DNA of 64,000 nt from Desulfosporosinus fructosivorans (GTDB taxonomy: Bacteria > Bacillota > Desulfitobacteriia > Desulfitobacteriales > Desulfitobacteriaceae), in contig NZ_SPQQ01000002.1 in the NCBI RefSeq assembly GCF_004766045.1, positions 558,001 to 622,000 on the forward strand. The letters are read 5' to 3'. The number at the start of each line of letters is the position of its first letter. The stretch's first letter is position 1. Below the pieces are notes generated by a model. That model was not told the origin of the DNA, made no database searches, and was given only the letters and a program-made list of their open reading frames with translations. Both the position numbers and the translations under genes were made by a program. Of this stretch, positions 34,033 through 43,149 are shown piece after piece.

Positions 34033-34560
34033 CTATCCCCTGATCTTTATAGCTAATCCTTTTAAGAAATTTCTAGCGTATTTATCGCCACACTCTTTAT
34101 AATTCTTATGTCCTTCTGATCTTAATATAGCGCTTAATTCTCCTTTTGTTACAATGACTCCTGCTTTTACCAATATATCAAGCATATCATCACTCGTTAG
34201 TGATAGGGCTATTTTCAATTTTTTAAGCAACATATTATTAGGATTTTCGCTCTTCATTAGTACTGGTCTTACAGGTTGCCCTGGTTTTGGATCTTGTTTC
34301 CCTCTTTTCAATATAATATAGCCATTTAAAAACGACTCTAGCGTACTGTTCTTGCATTTTATATTCTCTTCCGTTTCTTCTACTTGGTCATCATCTTCGA
34401 CTTCATTATTATAACGGTAAGTTTCTTTTGATTTTATAAGTAGCTTTCTCACTTGTTCTTGTGTTAGTTCAAGGCCACCAAGTTCAAATATCTTTACCAT
34501 ATCAATATCCCGTACATCTAGGGCATATCTTAATCTAATTAAAATATCATTATTATCCAT
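34033..34560 (-). CDS. DUF1456 (YehS-like) protein
   Basis: A 175-aa protein made of two DUF1456 repeats. The first has NNDILIRLRYALDVRDIDMVKIFELGG, read over two motifs, and the second NNMLLKKLKIALSLTSDDMLDIL, with an acidic linker (EVEDDDQVEETEEN) between. The repeats resemble helix-rich DNA-binding modules, but no function is established. It has a strong TAGGAGGATT ribosome site and is monocistronic. Confidence 0.85.
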   Translation of the reverse strand: MDNNDILIRLRYALDVRDIDMVKIFELGGLELTQEQVRKLLIKSKETYRYNNEVEDDDQVEETEENIKCKNSTLESFLNGYIILKRGKQDPKPGQPVRPVLMKSENPNNMLLKKLKIALSLTSDDMLDILVKAGVIVTKGELSAILRSEGHKNYKECGDKYARNFLKGLAIKIRG

Positions 34561-34729
34561 CGATAATCCTCCTAAATTCTTTCTTAAAACTATTCTTCCA
34601 TTATAACATGAATAATATTTAGGTGTGCCAGAGCCACTGCCTCAGCATCCTTTGAAACAATTGCTTTTGCTTTCGCTTTCGCTTTCCTCTCGGATTAAGC
34701 GTAAAGAATGGAAACGTATTGACGTTAGC

Positions 34730-34981
34730 CTATTCTTTTAAAGTCTTTTCTATTGCAGCTGCTAGTTGGTCTGGACATGATGTTCCATTCTGACACTTAA
34801 TCCCTTTTAATCTTTTTGCAACATCTAAAGCATCCATTCCTTCTACGAGTTTTGAAATTCCCTGGGCGTTTCCAGTACAACCTTTTACAAACTCTACATT
34901 CTTAAGTTTGCCATCGCAAATATAAAAGCTAATTTCCTTTGAACAGACTCCATCTGGAATAAATTTAATAATACTACTCAT
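34730..34981 (-). CDS. TSCPD domain protein (TIGR03905 type)
   Basis: An 83-aa protein with the TSCPD pattern near its C-terminus: GIKCQNGTSCPDQLAAAI, preceded by KGCTGNAQGISKLVEGM. The three Cys residues may bind a metal. The same domain occurs at the end of some ribonucleotide reductases, but the free form has no known role. The start ATG at 34981 is preceded only by the weak AAAGGGGTTTAGTTTT. Confidence 0.85.
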   Translation of the reverse strand: MSSIIKFIPDGVCSKEISFYICDGKLKNVEFVKGCTGNAQGISKLVEGMDALDVAKRLKGIKCQNGTSCPDQLAAAIEKTLKE

Positions 34982-35183
34982 ATAAAACTAAACCCCTTTT
35001 CAATAATAAGAAATAAAAGTTCCTTCAGCGATTGCCTACTATAATACAGAGCTATTTTAAGACAAATGCACAGAATGTCGATCCTTTAATTCTTCACTAA
35101 CACTTTTGTCATTGTATCAAGTCATAGTATACTATTTTCAGAAGGTGAACAAAAGTGATGTCTTAAAGGAGAGAGTTGCGAAA

Positions 35184-36224
35184 ATGTGGATTGACCTTAG
35201 AAGTGATACTGTGACGCAGCCTACAGAGGTGATGCGTCAGGCGATGGCCCGTGCAGAAGTGGGTGATGATGTTTACGGTGATGACCCAACTGTAAACCGA
35301 TTGGAATTATTAGCAAGTGAGATATTAGGAAAAGAAGCTGCACTTTTTGTGCCATCCGGGACGTTCGGTAATCAATTGGCTATTATGACTCATACTCAAA
35401 GAGGCGATGAAATCCTGCTAGGCGAAGAATGCCATATTCTTATGCACGAAGTTGGGGGTGCGGCAGTTCTATCAGGAGTTCAAACACGTTCTTTTCCAAC
35501 AAATATGGGGCGTGTCGACATAAACAAATTGGAGAAGATGATTCGTGGCCTGGATATCCATTTCCCGAATACTGGGCTGATCTGCATGGAAAATGCACAT
35601 TCGTCTGGAACTGCTGTTCCGGTAGAAAATATGAAGGCAGTTTATAATCTAGCTAAGTCCAAGGAAATTCCTGTTCATATTGACGGAGCACGCATATTTA
35701 ATGCTGCAGTTTCACTTGAAGTAGATGTGAAAGAGATTGCAGCTTGTGGAGACTCAGTAAATGTCTGTCTTTCCAAAGGACTCTGTGCACCGGTTGGATC
35801 AATCTTGGTCGGCAGTTACGACTTTATCCTTAAGGCACGTAAAAATCGAAAACTGATGGGCGGAGGACTTCGTCAAGCAGGAATTCTGGCAGCTGCAGGG
35901 ATCATTGCCTTAACTGAAATGGCATCAAGACTCGGAGAAGATCATAAAAATGCCCGCTATCTGGCAGATCGGCTTGAAGAAATCGAGTCATGTCATGTTA
36001 ATCGCGATCGTTTGGATATTAATATGGTATTTTTCACACTCTCTGAGTCAGTAATAAGCGAATCAGCTCTTATTACTGGTTTGAATAGCGAAAAAATTAG
36101 AGTAAACGGTCAGGAGGATGGTGAGTACCGCTTCGTCACTAACTACGGAGTATCTATTGAGGACATAGACCAGCTTGTCCAAACTATGAAGAATATTATA
36201 GTCAATTATTCTCACGATCGATAA
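35184..36224 (+). CDS. ltaE: Low-specificity L-threonine aldolase
   Basis: A 346-aa PLP enzyme of the beta-eliminating lyase family that splits threonine or allo-threonine to glycine and acetaldehyde. The opening MWIDLRSDTVTQPT, the DDVYGDDPTVNRLE and VPSGTFGNQLA motifs, the HIDGARIFNAA segment and the PLP Lys in VCLSKGLCAPVGS are all present. The ATG at 35184 follows AGGAGAG; a longer frame from 35106 has no site. It is monocistronic, ending before a palindromic hairpin. Confidence 0.92.
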   Translation: MWIDLRSDTVTQPTEVMRQAMARAEVGDDVYGDDPTVNRLELLASEILGKEAALFVPSGTFGNQLAIMTHTQRGDEILLGEECHILMHEVGGAAVLSGVQTRSFPTNMGRVDINKLEKMIRGLDIHFPNTGLICMENAHSSGTAVPVENMKAVYNLAKSKEIPVHIDGARIFNAAVSLEVDVKEIAACGDSVNVCLSKGLCAPVGSILVGSYDFILKARKNRKLMGGGLRQAGILAAAGIIALTEMASRLGEDHKNARYLADRLEEIESCHVNRDRLDINMVFFTLSESVISESALITGLNSEKIRVNGQEDGEYRFVTNYGVSIEDIDQLVQTMKNIIVNYSHDR

Positions 36225-36252
36225 AGTTGTATTATAATTTGCCAACATTCAA

Positions 36253-36298
36253 AGGGACAGGTAGGTCGTTTCTCCCATGAAACAACCTACCTGTCCCT
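36253..36298. terminator. Palindromic hairpin between ltaE and a GNAT gene
   Basis: Fourteen-base arms AGGGACAGGTAGGT and ACCTACCTGTCCCT and an inner GTTTC/GAAAC stem form a long hairpin, with TGTTTT following on the plus strand. It can terminate ltaE. In style it resembles the palindrome at 33772-33817, so it may belong to a dispersed repeat class. Confidence 0.65.
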
Positions 36299-36408
36299 CT
36301 GTTTTCAGGGTTTTCATGATTGTGACTTTAAGTAAGGTTAATCCCCTCAAGGCTTCCAAGAATCGATCAACTTCTTCATTATTATAGGGAGCTAATCCCA
36401 CCCGATAT

Positions 36409-36894
36409 TTATAAAACAGTGGCGTTTACTTCAAACCCAATTTTCCTATATAAATTTACGGCAGCAATATTTTCAATGTCTACATTCAATATAAGGTCTT
36501 TATAGCCCATATCTAATAACGAATTAACACTTTTCTTTATAAGGGAACTTGCCATACCAGAATTCTGATATTTTTTGTTTGTAAAGATTTCCGATATTAG
36601 AGGATATCCCTCATAATAACTTATCATAATAGCAGCTGCAGTTTCTTCATTCTGAATTATACGGTATGAGGCTTCAGAAATGAAGGGTGCAAAAGAACCT
36701 CCAATAACACTCTCTATCTCTTCTATTATATCCCCTAAAGTTTCCCCTCTATCTTCACATGTATCTTTTAAGGAATCTAACATAACCGTTGCTAATTCTA
36801 TCACATCATCTATGCCGATGAATTTAAAATCATACTTACTTGTTAAAGTCTGTGACGATAGTTTATAATACATTTTTGCTCTTTTAGAATTCAA
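36409..36894 (-). CDS. GNAT-family N-acetyltransferase
   Basis: About 161 aa. The C-terminal half is a clear GNAT fold: LISEIFTNKKYQNSGMASSL binds acetyl-CoA (Q/N-x-G-M/x-A), then DLILNVDIENIAAVNLYRKIGFE. The N-terminal half is helical and not recognised. I start at TTG 36894, six bases after GGAGGGGGG, rather than at the ATG at 36927 that lies upstream of that site. Acceptor unknown. Confidence 0.82.
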   Translation of the reverse strand: MNSKRAKMYYKLSSQTLTSKYDFKFIGIDDVIELATVMLDSLKDTCEDRGETLGDIIEEIESVIGGSFAPFISEASYRIIQNEETAAAIMISYYEGYPLISEIFTNKKYQNSGMASSLIKKSVNSLLDMGYKDLILNVDIENIAAVNLYRKIGFEVNATVL

Positions 36895-37033
36895 GATAAT
36901 CCCCCCTCCTGCTTCTAATCCATGCATTGTTAGTCTTATGAAAAATTACAACCTAAAGAATGTTCACAATTACAAAGAAAATATCTAAGTCACAATGATG
37001 AAACTTCCCCTTGGGAGAGGCTTGGGAAACTAA

Positions 37034-37939
37034 TCACTTGTGGTTAGAGAATAAGACAGCTAATCTATGATTTAACATTCCTGATGTTAAATAAACTCCC
37101 AGGAAGACGAGTAATCCGCCAAGGACTTGAGTTCCCGTAATTCTTTCTCCTAGAGTCCAGCTAATAATAGCAGTAAAAACAGGGATTAGATTCAGAAATA
37201 TCCCTGCTTGGCTGATTCCGATCGCTCGAATGGATATATTCCAGAAAATAAATGAAAATACAGACGGAAAAATTGCGATATAAAGAATCCCTGTCATGGT
37301 TAAGGGACTGATTTTTGTCACATCAATCCCCTGGGCAATAGCAAACGGGGCCAAGATTAACGTTGCAAACACAGCGGATCCTGCCGTAGCAGTGATAGGG
37401 GGAACGGTTGTAAGGCGTCTTCCAACTATAGAGTATAGGGTCCAAATCACAACAGCCCCTAACATGAGTATATCTCCCTTGTTATACTCATGTTGAAGTA
37501 TCTGTCCAAAATTACCGTGTGTTATAAGCACGAAAGCTCCTATCAGAGAAAGAACAATCCCTGAAGCTTGAACCCATGTTATTTTTTCACGGAGTAAAAA
37601 GACAGAAAACAAGACAATCACAGCAGGGTTTAAGGCGCTAACCAACGCGGCATTCGTTGGCGAAGTGTATGCTAGGGCTGAATAAAGAACCATGTTGTAA
37701 CCGATGCTCCCCAATACTCCCATACTGATTAACGGAATCCATGCCTTTTTTACCATCTGCCATTTCGGTTTTTCAAGAAAGTAAGCGATAGGAATTAATA
37801 AAATTAAGGCTAACAGCCAACGAGAGAAGGTAATCCAAAGCGGTGTCATCTCCATGATTACATACTTGCCAAACACATAGTTCCCCGCCCAAAATAAAGT
37901 AGTTACAACAAGTAACAGCCAAGCTCGATATTTACTCAT
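37034..37939 (-). CDS. EamA-family (drug/metabolite) transporter
   Basis: A 301-aa membrane protein with ten helices in two EamA repeats. The first begins LLLVVTTLFWAGNYVFGKY with PLWITFSRWLLALI, and the second ILMLGAVVIWTLYSIVGRR. Family members export amino acids, nucleosides or other metabolites. The ATG at 37939 follows GGGAGAT at good spacing. It is monocistronic, so substrate cannot be inferred. Confidence 0.9.
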   Translation of the reverse strand: MSKYRAWLLLVVTTLFWAGNYVFGKYVIMEMTPLWITFSRWLLALILLIPIAYFLEKPKWQMVKKAWIPLISMGVLGSIGYNMVLYSALAYTSPTNAALVSALNPAVIVLFSVFLLREKITWVQASGIVLSLIGAFVLITHGNFGQILQHEYNKGDILMLGAVVIWTLYSIVGRRLTTVPPITATAGSAVFATLILAPFAIAQGIDVTKISPLTMTGILYIAIFPSVFSFIFWNISIRAIGISQAGIFLNLIPVFTAIISWTLGERITGTQVLGGLLVFLGVYLTSGMLNHRLAVLFSNHK

Positions 37940-38053
37940 CTTATCTCCCATCTTCTCTATAGATTCTAGTTTGGTAGTTTATTGCTTCTGGCTATTATAA
38001 CTTTCAAACCGCAAAATGAAAAATTAAGAAGCTTATATTTATTGAAAGATACA

Positions 38054-38081
38054 CAAAAAAGAGGGGTAGATTTGTCCCTCT
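38054..38081 (-). terminator. Terminator after the Uma2-family gene
   Basis: AGAGGG and CCCCTCT pair around about nine bases on the minus strand, followed by T6. It lies about 80 bp beyond the stop of the Uma2-like gene. Confidence 0.65.
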
Positions 38082-38164
38082 CTCTTTAACGTCTCCATAT
38101 GTCGTTAATAAGGTCGTCAAGAAAGCCTAAGGTCATTTCTCGGGAGTCTTACAGGCACACTCCA

Positions 38165-38755
38165 TTATACACTCATTTTAAATAACTCTTCAAGATCCAT
38201 ACTAAATCCCTGCAAAACCTCTGAATGGGCTATCCCTGTTTCCTTCAATACCTCTACCTGATGATACTGCTCATCCTCATTTAAAACATAGGTTTGTACA
38301 GTATTCAAAAGTGGATTAACAATCCAGTATTCTTTAACCCCACATTGCATATACAAATTAAGTTTCTTAACGAGATCATGAGCTTGATTTGAAGGAGATA
38401 TAATTTCAATGATTAGTTCAGGTGAACCAACATATTTATTTTCGCCAAGTTTAGTCTTATCACAGATAACCGATAAATCTGGAATGACCACCTTGGTTTT
38501 TTCAGTCTGATCCCCTTGGTCATCGTCAGCTACCCTAAGCTCAATGTCAAAGGGCGCAGGAAAAACTTCGCATTCCTTTCCTGCAAGGAAATTGAATAAC
38601 TTTGCATGTAATCTACTGGAAATCCTCTGATGTTTCGTCGATGGAGATGGAGTCATGTACACAATTCCATCGATGTATTCTATTCTACTCTCGGAATTTT
38701 CCCTGAGTTTATTATATTCAGCAATTGTAATGACTTGAGGTTCATTTAAGCTCAC
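38165..38755 (-). CDS. Uma2-family (DUF820) putative endonuclease
   Basis: About 196 aa with the PD-(D/E)xK-like layout of Uma2 proteins: YNKLRENSESRIEYIDGIVYMTPSP, KHQRISSRLH, then VVIPDLSVIC and SPELIIEIISPSNQAHD, where the acidic residues and ELIIEI form the core, and KLNLYMQCGVKEYWIVNP. The family is abundant in bacteria; nuclease activity is assumed from the fold. The GTG at 38755 is better spaced from GAGGGG than the GTG at 38764. No partner gene adjoins. Confidence 0.88.
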   Translation of the reverse strand: MSLNEPQVITIAEYNKLRENSESRIEYIDGIVYMTPSPSTKHQRISSRLHAKLFNFLAGKECEVFPAPFDIELRVADDDQGDQTEKTKVVIPDLSVICDKTKLGENKYVGSPELIIEIISPSNQAHDLVKKLNLYMQCGVKEYWIVNPLLNTVQTYVLNEDEQYHQVEVLKETGIAHSEVLQGFSMDLEELFKMSV

Positions 38756-38890
38756 TATAAACACCCCTCATCTACAAAGATTCATGTTTTACCATATTAT
38801 AACACGATCAACCTACACATTCTATTGACGTAAAATCGAACAGTAACGCGTCAAATACTTCGTTTCTGGGATTAGTTTATCAAAATAGTC

Positions 38891-38942
38891 TTTACAAACG
38901 CAGACTATTCAAGTAGTATATACACATACTACTTGAATAGTC
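38891..38942 (+). promoter_or_regulatory. Promoter and 40-bp palindromic operator of the blaI-type operon
   Basis: TTTACA (38891-38896) and TAGTAT (38914-38919) are 17 bases apart. The -10 lies within a perfect inverted repeat (38903-38942) with 17-base arms, starting GACTATTCAAG and its complement, and a six-base centre. The inner AGTAGTAT/ATACTACT is like known BlaI/MecI sites. It ends just before the ribosome site of the repressor gene, so autorepression is expected. Confidence 0.82.
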
Positions 38943-38956
38943 TGGAGGCTTCATTT

Positions 38957-39313
38957 TTGGAAACAGTAAAATTATTTGACAGCGAACTTAAAATTATGGA
39001 CATTGTGTGGGATAAGGAGCCTGTATCGGCAAAGGAAATCACCCTTGTCGCCGCCGAAACAATCGGATGGAATAAGAATACATCTTATACGATTATCAAA
39101 AAACTTATCGAAAAAAAGGCCATTGAACGGACAGAACCGAACTTCATCTGCACTTCCCTTGTCAAAAAAGAAGCTGTGCAAAAGGCTGAAACCCAAAACC
39201 TTATCGACAAGCTCTATAACGGCTCTAAAAAGGCCTTTTTCGCTTCTTTCATCGAAAATGACATTTCTGATGATGAGCTTGAGGTGTTAAAAAGGCTGAT
39301 AGAAAAGAGGTAG
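38957..39313 (+). CDS. BlaI/MecI/CopY-family repressor
   Basis: A 118-aa winged-helix repressor: LFDSELKIMDIVWDKEP, the recognition region VSAKEITLVAAETIGWNKNTSYTIIKKL in adjoining segments, and a C-terminal dimerisation/cleavage region (KKAFFASFIENDISDDELEVLKRLI). The start is TTG at 38957, eight bases after GGAGG. Members are inactivated by proteolysis triggered by the BlaR1-type sensor encoded next, four bases downstream. The signal may be a beta-lactam or another envelope stress. Confidence 0.9.
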   Translation: METVKLFDSELKIMDIVWDKEPVSAKEITLVAAETIGWNKNTSYTIIKKLIEKKAIERTEPNFICTSLVKKEAVQKAETQNLIDKLYNGSKKAFFASFIENDISDDELEVLKRLIEKR

Positions 39314-39316
39314 TCT

Positions 39317-40231
39317 ATGCTATCTGAGCTCTTCTACTGGGTGCTTAATATCAATATCATCGGCAGTGTTACCGGCTTAGTGGTTTTGTCTCTGCGCAAA
39401 ATCAAAGCTCTGCCACGTTTTGCGATCTATGTCTTATGGATTCTTCCTCTAATCAGGTTCTGGCTGCCTTTTGGAATTGCCAATGAATACAGCCTGCTAA
39501 ACCTAATTTCAAAATTTACCACTAGAACAGTGGTTATCTGGGAAGAAGTGCCTCAGCTCACGACCACCAACAGTATAATGGGGGCCAAAGGCTATTTTCC
39601 TCTTGAATACAAAACCGATCTGCTTGAAAATGTGTTTAAAGTTGCCTCGCTCATTTGGATAATCGTTTGCTGTGCTGCCATTCTTACCTCAGTGTTCTTA
39701 TACTTCTTGACAAAATCGGAGCTGAAGTCGATGGAGCTTATTAAAAGCAATATCTACAAATCTGATAGAATTGCCGCCCCAGCTGTCTATGGTGTTATTC
39801 GTCCCAGAATCGTTATTCCTACTGCGCTAGCTGCTGATGGGGATATAGAATATATCCTCCTGCACGAACAAGTGCATATTTCACGCCGAGACAATCTGTT
39901 TCGGGTAATGGCCCTGCTAACGGCGTGCGTTCATTGGTTCAATCCACTGTCGTGGATATTCTTAAAATACTTTTTTGCCGATATGGAGCTGGCCTGTGAT
40001 GCCTTGGTTTTAAAAAGCCTGAACGAAAGGCAAACCAAGGAGTATGCTCTCACCATTCTCACCTGCGCCTCAGGCAAAACCTTTTTCGCATCGGCGTTTG
40101 GGGGAGCAAAAACAAAGGTGCGAATTGAAACTATATTGTCCTATAAAAAGCTTACGCTTTTATCGTCACTCTGCTTTGCTGCCTTGGTAATGGCAATTGC
40201 CGTAATCATTATCACGAATGCGACTGTTTAG
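39317..40231 (+). CDS. BlaR1-type M56 metalloprotease sensor
   Basis: A 304-aa membrane protein with the zinc-protease motif HEQVH (HExxH) in a cytosolic loop and the downstream FFADMELACDALVL region with the third ligand. Three to four membrane helices surround it. It ends soon after the last helix, so the extracellular penicillin-binding sensor domain of true BlaR1 is missing. It probably senses another signal or a partner protein, perhaps one of the two following genes. Four bases separate it from the repressor gene. Confidence 0.87.
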   Translation: MLSELFYWVLNINIIGSVTGLVVLSLRKIKALPRFAIYVLWILPLIRFWLPFGIANEYSLLNLISKFTTRTVVIWEEVPQLTTTNSIMGAKGYFPLEYKTDLLENVFKVASLIWIIVCCAAILTSVFLYFLTKSELKSMELIKSNIYKSDRIAAPAVYGVIRPRIVIPTALAADGDIEYILLHEQVHISRRDNLFRVMALLTACVHWFNPLSWIFLKYFFADMELACDALVLKSLNERQTKEYALTILTCASGKTFFASAFGGAKTKVRIETILSYKKLTLLSSLCFAALVMAIAVIIITNATV

Positions 40232-40242
40232 GAGGTGCTGCT

Positions 40243-40665
40243 TTGAGAAGAGTTTTTGTAATAATGCTCTGTGTTGCCTTGTTACTGACGGGATATGTAA
40301 AGCCGGAAAGTAACAACCTGCTAAAGGCCGATAATCTTACAATTTTCTATGGTGTCTCCAGTTATGCTATGTTTGGTGCAGATCAAGCGGTCATTGATGA
40401 CTTGCTTAATCAGTTCAGCTCTCTTAACTTTGAAAAAACCACCGATAAAATGGATTTAGCAAGTGCCTTTCATGTGAATTTTTCCTATAGCGAGAACTAT
40501 GTCAAGATCTTCTGGGTTGATAAGAACGCCGTATTTTGGCTTGACGGTGAAACACAAGGCTACAAAATTTCTTCCGGTTCATTTGATTATCAGCACTTAA
40601 AAGCAATCTATGAAGACAGTAAGAAGATCCCAGTGGGAATGCATTCCCGATATTTTGTAAGCTAA
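40243..40665 (+). CDS. Small exported protein in the BlaI/BlaR1 operon
   Basis: A 140-aa protein with a signal peptide (MRRVFVIMLCVALLLTGYV) that looks like a lipoprotein signal except that Tyr or Val stands where the lipobox Cys would be. The mature part mixes beta strands and contains no motif I recognise. The start is TTG at 40243 after GGAGGTG. It lies 12 bp behind the BlaR1-type gene. It might be the extracellular sensor partner missing from that protease. Confidence 0.7.
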   Translation: MRRVFVIMLCVALLLTGYVKPESNNLLKADNLTIFYGVSSYAMFGADQAVIDDLLNQFSSLNFEKTTDKMDLASAFHVNFSYSENYVKIFWVDKNAVFWLDGETQGYKISSGSFDYQHLKAIYEDSKKIPVGMHSRYFVS

Positions 40666-40671
40666 CAGAAT

Positions 40672-40712
40672 AATGTTTATGTTGTTTATGTTGTTTATGT
40701 TATTTATGTTAT
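40672..40712 (+). repeat. Short tandem repeat (TTGTTTATG units)
   Basis: Three full units of the nonamer and two shorter variants (TTATTTATG, TTATTC) lie just after the small exported gene. Repeat number could vary by slippage; no coding role is seen. Confidence 0.75.
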
Positions 40713-40809
40713 TCAATAAAATGACCAAGCAACTATCAGCAATGGAAAGGATAGAACAGGATTTTGGCAAAGGGATCGTTGAAACTATACGTGACAGAGG
40801 TGAATATTT

Positions 40810-41751
40810 ATGAACTATAAAAATTTCTATTTACTATCGTTGCTTGCACTTGTTTTAGCCTCGGCTTATCCCCTATACATGGGCGTTGTAACCTTGGGCA
40901 GTTATTTGCAAAATGGTTCAATTGATGTTGCTGATTATTATAAATACATCATCCCCTACACACCCATATCAATTGCCTTAATTGCTTCCGTGGCACTCCT
41001 GCCTCTAATCTTTAAGCTATTCAAACGCTACACTTTACCTGTCGTTTCAGTTTTGGGAACCGTAGTATTCTTTGCTTCTGAGCTCGGATTTGAACAGATC
41101 AAAGTGATTGAGGGATATGTGGAAATGCCGCTTGAATCGTGGCAATTAAGCTTGTGCATGGCAACTCCGGAAGTTCTCCGCTCCATCGGCGAACCCATCT
41201 ATGCAGCGAATAATCCTGCCTTCAAACTTCACTTTTACCTTATTGCTATTGTCATCATCCTTGCTGTCCTGAATGTGATCTATGGTTTTGCAAAAATGAT
41301 CCGAGAACAGGACTTCTCTAATAAGCGTCCGTTGATTGCTCAAGCTGTATCTGCTGCGTTGTTCATCGGTCTTTGCCTACTCGCCTGTTTTACCGCTTTT
41401 TACAGAAACGGCACACTCAATATTTCGCCATTATCCGCGCTGCTAATGTCTGGATTCTTCACAGTGTTTGGCATTACGGTGGGTATTTATTGCGGCTCGA
41501 TATTTTATGGGCAAAGCAAGTTGTTAGCGAAGATCCTGCCTGGGTTAATTGCCTCATTGACAACACTCATCATGTATATCGGTGAGCTGGAGTTGATGGA
41601 TGGGGTGCTTTTTAACTATGGCAAGGGGTTCCTCTTTGAACCGATAGAGGCAATTCCGTTCTCCGTAACCGACCTTGTTATTATTCTGGTTTCTGGTGTG
41701 ATTACATATATCGTTATGCAACGTCTTGATGACCTAGGCAAAACAGAGTAA
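40810..41751 (+). CDS. Multi-pass membrane protein of unknown function
   Basis: A 313-aa protein with about eight hydrophobic helices and an initial NFYLLSLLALVLASAYPLY segment. I do not recognise a family. The start follows AGAGGTG at 40797-40803. It lies 145 bp after the exported protein, in the same direction, and may be the last gene of the BlaI-type operon or an independent unit. A transporter or integral sensor are both possible. Confidence 0.65.
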   Translation: MNYKNFYLLSLLALVLASAYPLYMGVVTLGSYLQNGSIDVADYYKYIIPYTPISIALIASVALLPLIFKLFKRYTLPVVSVLGTVVFFASELGFEQIKVIEGYVEMPLESWQLSLCMATPEVLRSIGEPIYAANNPAFKLHFYLIAIVIILAVLNVIYGFAKMIREQDFSNKRPLIAQAVSAALFIGLCLLACFTAFYRNGTLNISPLSALLMSGFFTVFGITVGIYCGSIFYGQSKLLAKILPGLIASLTTLIMYIGELELMDGVLFNYGKGFLFEPIEAIPFSVTDLVIILVSGVITYIVMQRLDDLGKTE

Positions 41752-42165
41752 TTCAGATGTATTTCTGCAAACAAAAAATGATCCACAAGTAAGGCGGAGC
41801 CATGTTATTCACCGCCAGTAATTACTCCCTATTGACCTGATGATAAATGTACGCTTCGACAAGCTCTTAAATTTTCCCATACGCTTACCTCTTTAACGGT
41901 AGCAATTGACTATGAGTCAATTGCTACTAAATTATAATCCCGACTGACGGATAAGTCAGTCGGGATTTATAATTGATTCTCTAGGCGTGTACATTTTACG
42001 CACCTAAGAATTCCAAATAATTTAGCCTCTACATAATTTCATAAATACTGAGAATAATAACCTATAATTGGAAAAATCAATATTTAAGAATTTGGTTGCA
42101 AGAATGATTGGAAACTGCCACTGAATATATGCAGTTCGTTCAACACTAAGGAGGTTTTAAGACAG
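41752..42165. other. Intergenic region with two hairpins
   Basis: A 12-base-arm hairpin TAGCAATTGACT/AGTCAATTGCTA with a three-base loop (41900-41926) is followed at once by a second hairpin with core TCCCGACTGAC/GTCAGTCGGGA extended by AT-rich arms (41929-41974). The second ends in TTTATAATT and can terminate transcription from the left. No gene was seen. Confidence 0.65.
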
Positions 42166-42642
42166 ATGCCTATTTATTATCTACATCTCATAAAATTAGC
42201 AATATTTCTTCTCGCACTTGTAATATTTGTTCCAAGAACTGAAATTCGCCGTCTTACTGTCTATGGAATTATATTTGGCAGCACCTACGATGTAATAGGA
42301 CTCACGATTGGTCATCTGACAAACGCTTTCAGGTGGATCAACTTTGCTCCCTTTGGCTATGGTCATTTGCCACTTGACTCACCAGTCTCTTGGTGTTCAT
42401 TCTACATAATATACTTCTATCTTTTACCTAAGCATAAGCCATTACAATATATATTTCCTGTGGCAGGAATAGTTATGAGCATGATCTATTCAAGAGTATT
42501 AGTCAACTTAGGGATGTTTATTGAACCTAATTTCTTACTTAGATTGGCTAATTTCACAATATGGTTCTCTTTTGCGACCTGGGGTTACTTAAAATTAAAC
42601 GCTTATGTTGAAGCAAGGCATAAAAGTATTCATAAAACCTAA
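42166..42642 (+). CDS. Small multi-pass membrane protein (CBO0543-like)
   Basis: A 158-aa protein with about five helices. The order of aromatic-rich helices and the phrase WINFAPFGYGHLPLDSPVSW recall the CBO0543 group of clostridial membrane proteins, often linked to sporulation, but this is a resemblance only. It has an excellent AAGGAGG ribosome site. Monocistronic. Confidence 0.65.
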   Translation: MPIYYLHLIKLAIFLLALVIFVPRTEIRRLTVYGIIFGSTYDVIGLTIGHLTNAFRWINFAPFGYGHLPLDSPVSWCSFYIIYFYLLPKHKPLQYIFPVAGIVMSMIYSRVLVNLGMFIEPNFLLRLANFTIWFSFATWGYLKLNAYVEARHKSIHKT

Positions 42643-42694
42643 CAACTACTTTCCTGCCCCACACAAGCATACAGCCTGAATCCAGATGTTCAAT

Positions 42695-43036
42695 TTATAA
42701 ATTCTTATCCTTCAAAGTTTCGATGTATTCATTGCCCCAAATTGCCAATTCAGCCAACACTTTTCTAAACTTTATACCTATATCACTTAAAGAGTATTCC
42801 ACTTTTGGTGGGACTTGCGGATAAATCTTTCTGTCAATCAATCCGTACTCCTCCAAAGCGCGTAACTGTTTGGTCAGCGTTGACTGTGTTAAATCGGGCA
42901 ACTGCCGCTGCAACTCTCCAAAGCGCATGGTCTTTTTCCCGAGATGGTAGAGAATAATTATTGACCATTTACCAGAAAGAACCTTCTGTGCTGTTGTATA
43001 AGGGCATATCCCAAATAAATCTTTCTCCAATTCCAT
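42695..43036 (-). CDS. HxlR-family transcriptional regulator
   Basis: A 113-aa winged-helix protein with the HxlR signature CPYTTAQKVLSGKWSIIILYHL, then MRFGELQRQLPDLTQSTLTKQLRALEEYGLI in adjoining motifs. Family members sense aldehydes, quinones or redox state. The start follows GGGAGGAG. It is divergent from a flavin-binding oxidoreductase-like gene, with a palindrome right before its own start. Confidence 0.92.
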   Translation of the reverse strand: MELEKDLFGICPYTTAQKVLSGKWSIIILYHLGKKTMRFGELQRQLPDLTQSTLTKQLRALEEYGLIDRKIYPQVPPKVEYSLSDIGIKFRKVLAELAIWGNEYIETLKDKNL

Positions 43037-43048
43037 AATCTCCTCCCG

Positions 43049-43070
43049 ATAGTATCTATCTAGATACTAT
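43049..43070. promoter_or_regulatory. Palindromic operator between hxlR-type and PNPOx-like genes
   Basis: Nine-base arms ATAGTATCT and AGATACTAT with a four-base centre lie 13 bp upstream of the HxlR-type start. The GTATCTA-like half-sites are of the type bound by HxlR-family proteins, so autoregulation and control of the divergent gene are likely. Confidence 0.7.
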
Positions 43071-43149
43071 GTATGATAAATAATCGTACTTGTTATTTCA
43101 AGACTTTTATTATAAATTTATTGTATAAATTTGAAAGGAGATCACATAT

